Origin: Rhizobiaceae bacterium
GTDB lineage: Bacteria; Pseudomonadota; Alphaproteobacteria; Rhizobiales; Rhizobiaceae
Direction: 5' to 3'
NCBI GenBank assembly: GCA_028865845.1
Contig: JAGWJK010000312.1
Location: 1-5,978 of the forward strand
DNA: 5,978 bases
Shown: in pieces, positions 5,481 to 5,978 of the stretch
How positions within the stretch are numbered: the first letter of the stretch is position 1
How the letters are laid out: each line of letters starts with the position of its first letter
Made by a program: the position numbers and the translations under genes
Notes under the pieces: generated by a model
Told to the model about the DNA's origin: nothing
What the model saw: the letters and a program-made list of their open reading frames with translations, nothing else
The model's database searches: none

Positions 5481-5855
5481 ATGACGAAGATGAACGGTTC
5501 CTGCCGATGCGGCGCGGTGCGATACGAGGTCACCGGCCATCCGAAACGTGTCGGAATATGCCATTGTACCGATTGCAGGCAGGAAAGCGGATCGGCCTTT
5601 ACCTTTTACGCGGTCTGGCCGGCATCCGCCTTCGTGACGACGGGCGAGACAGATCAGTATGAAGGGCGATCATTCTGCCCGAAATGCGGTTCCCGATTGT
5701 TTTCGCAGGATTCCGAAGAAGCGGAGATCAAGCTGGGTACGCTCGAGAGCGCTCCGACCGAACTGGTTCCGACCTATGAGCTGTGGATCAAGCGGCGCGA
5801 GCGCTGGCTTCCGCCCATACCGGGCGCGCAACAGTTCGACCAGGATCGCGTCTAG
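5481..5855 (+). CDS. GFA family protein (Mss4-like zinc-binding domain)
   Basis: This 124-residue protein has the cysteine pattern of the GFA (glutathione-dependent formaldehyde-activating) family: CRC at 8-10, CHCTDC at 27-32, and CPKC at 66-69, seven cysteines that can hold two zinc sites. Other family marks are the start GSCRCGAVRYEV, SGSAFTFYAVWP (36-47), and CGSRLF (69-74). Length is normal for the family. The namesake enzyme binds glutathione and has been linked to S-hydroxymethylglutathione formation, but most members are of unknown activity, so formaldehyde detoxification is only a possibility here. The ATG at 5481 lies five bases after GAGGGAGG (5468-5475). A near-consensus stress promoter precedes it, 119 bases after the second DUF982 stop. 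It converges with a membrane protein gene on the other strand. Confidence 0.9.
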   Translation: MTKMNGSCRCGAVRYEVTGHPKRVGICHCTDCRQESGSAFTFYAVWPASAFVTTGETDQYEGRSFCPKCGSRLFSQDSEEAEIKLGTLESAPTELVPTYELWIKRRERWLPPIPGAQQFDQDRV

Positions 5856-5904
5856 CAGGCTTGCCGGCGCCCAGTCTCGAAAATAGCTCCGGCTTCCTTC
5901 TCGC

Positions 5905-5978
5905 TCAAAACCAACCGCGTCGCCAGAACCAGATCAGCGGCAGGATGGCGCTGAGGATGATTATGCACCAGGCAAACG
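5905..5978 (-). CDS. C-terminal tail of a membrane protein, possibly CorA-type cation transporter (partial)
   Basis: The last 74 bases contain, on the - strand, 23 codons and a TGA stop (5905-5907). The visible residues end in ILSAILPLIWFWRRGWF. A hydrophobic helix followed by a short basic-aromatic tail at the very end matches the second membrane segment and terminus of CorA-family magnesium/cobalt channels, which commonly end in a similar WF-x-RRGW(L/F) pattern. The diagnostic GMN motif would lie outside the window, so the family is suggested, not proven. The gene converges with the GFA gene, 49 bases apart, and no clear terminator was seen between them. Confidence 0.5.
   Translation of the reverse strand, partial: FAWCIIILSAILPLIWFWRRGWF

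Overview
The window reads as chromosomal or large-replicon DNA of an alphaproteobacterium in the Rhizobiales, most likely Rhizobium/Agrobacterium-like. This is inferred from GC-rich coding sequence, two DUF982 proteins (a family concentrated in Rhizobiales), a chemoreceptor ending in NWEEF, and promoter-like sites of the GGAAC-N16-CGTT type used by the alphaproteobacterial general stress sigma factor EcfG/RpoE2. No mobile element, tRNA, rRNA or CRISPR array was seen.

Region 1 (1-1640, + strand) is a redox/detoxification-type cluster: the 3' end of a DJ-1/PfpI-family gene, a small antibiotic-biosynthesis-monooxygenase (ABM) fold protein, and a classical short-chain dehydrogenase/reductase. All three point the same way with short gaps. 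A strong hairpin lies between the first two genes. Two tandem perfect hairpins (1699-1770) close the cluster and separate it from the convergent gene that follows.

Region 2 (1796-4574, - strand) concerns signalling. It holds a 653-residue methyl-accepting chemotaxis protein with a four-helix-bundle-type periplasmic domain, a HAMP domain, a second HAMP-like segment, a canonical signalling tip and a C-terminal NWEEF tether. Upstream of it, across a 427-bp non-coding stretch, is a free-standing receiver-domain response regulator. No histidine kinase is present.

Region 3 (4771-5855, + strand) is a probable stress-response segment. A perfect EcfG-type promoter precedes two tandem DUF982 genes, and a one-mismatch version precedes a GFA-family (Mss4-like, zinc-binding) gene. 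The last 74 bases carry, on the - strand, the C-terminal tail of a membrane protein that resembles the end of CorA-type cation transporters.

Most genes belong to known families. The observation most worth testing is that the two DUF982 genes and the GFA gene may belong to the general stress regulon.
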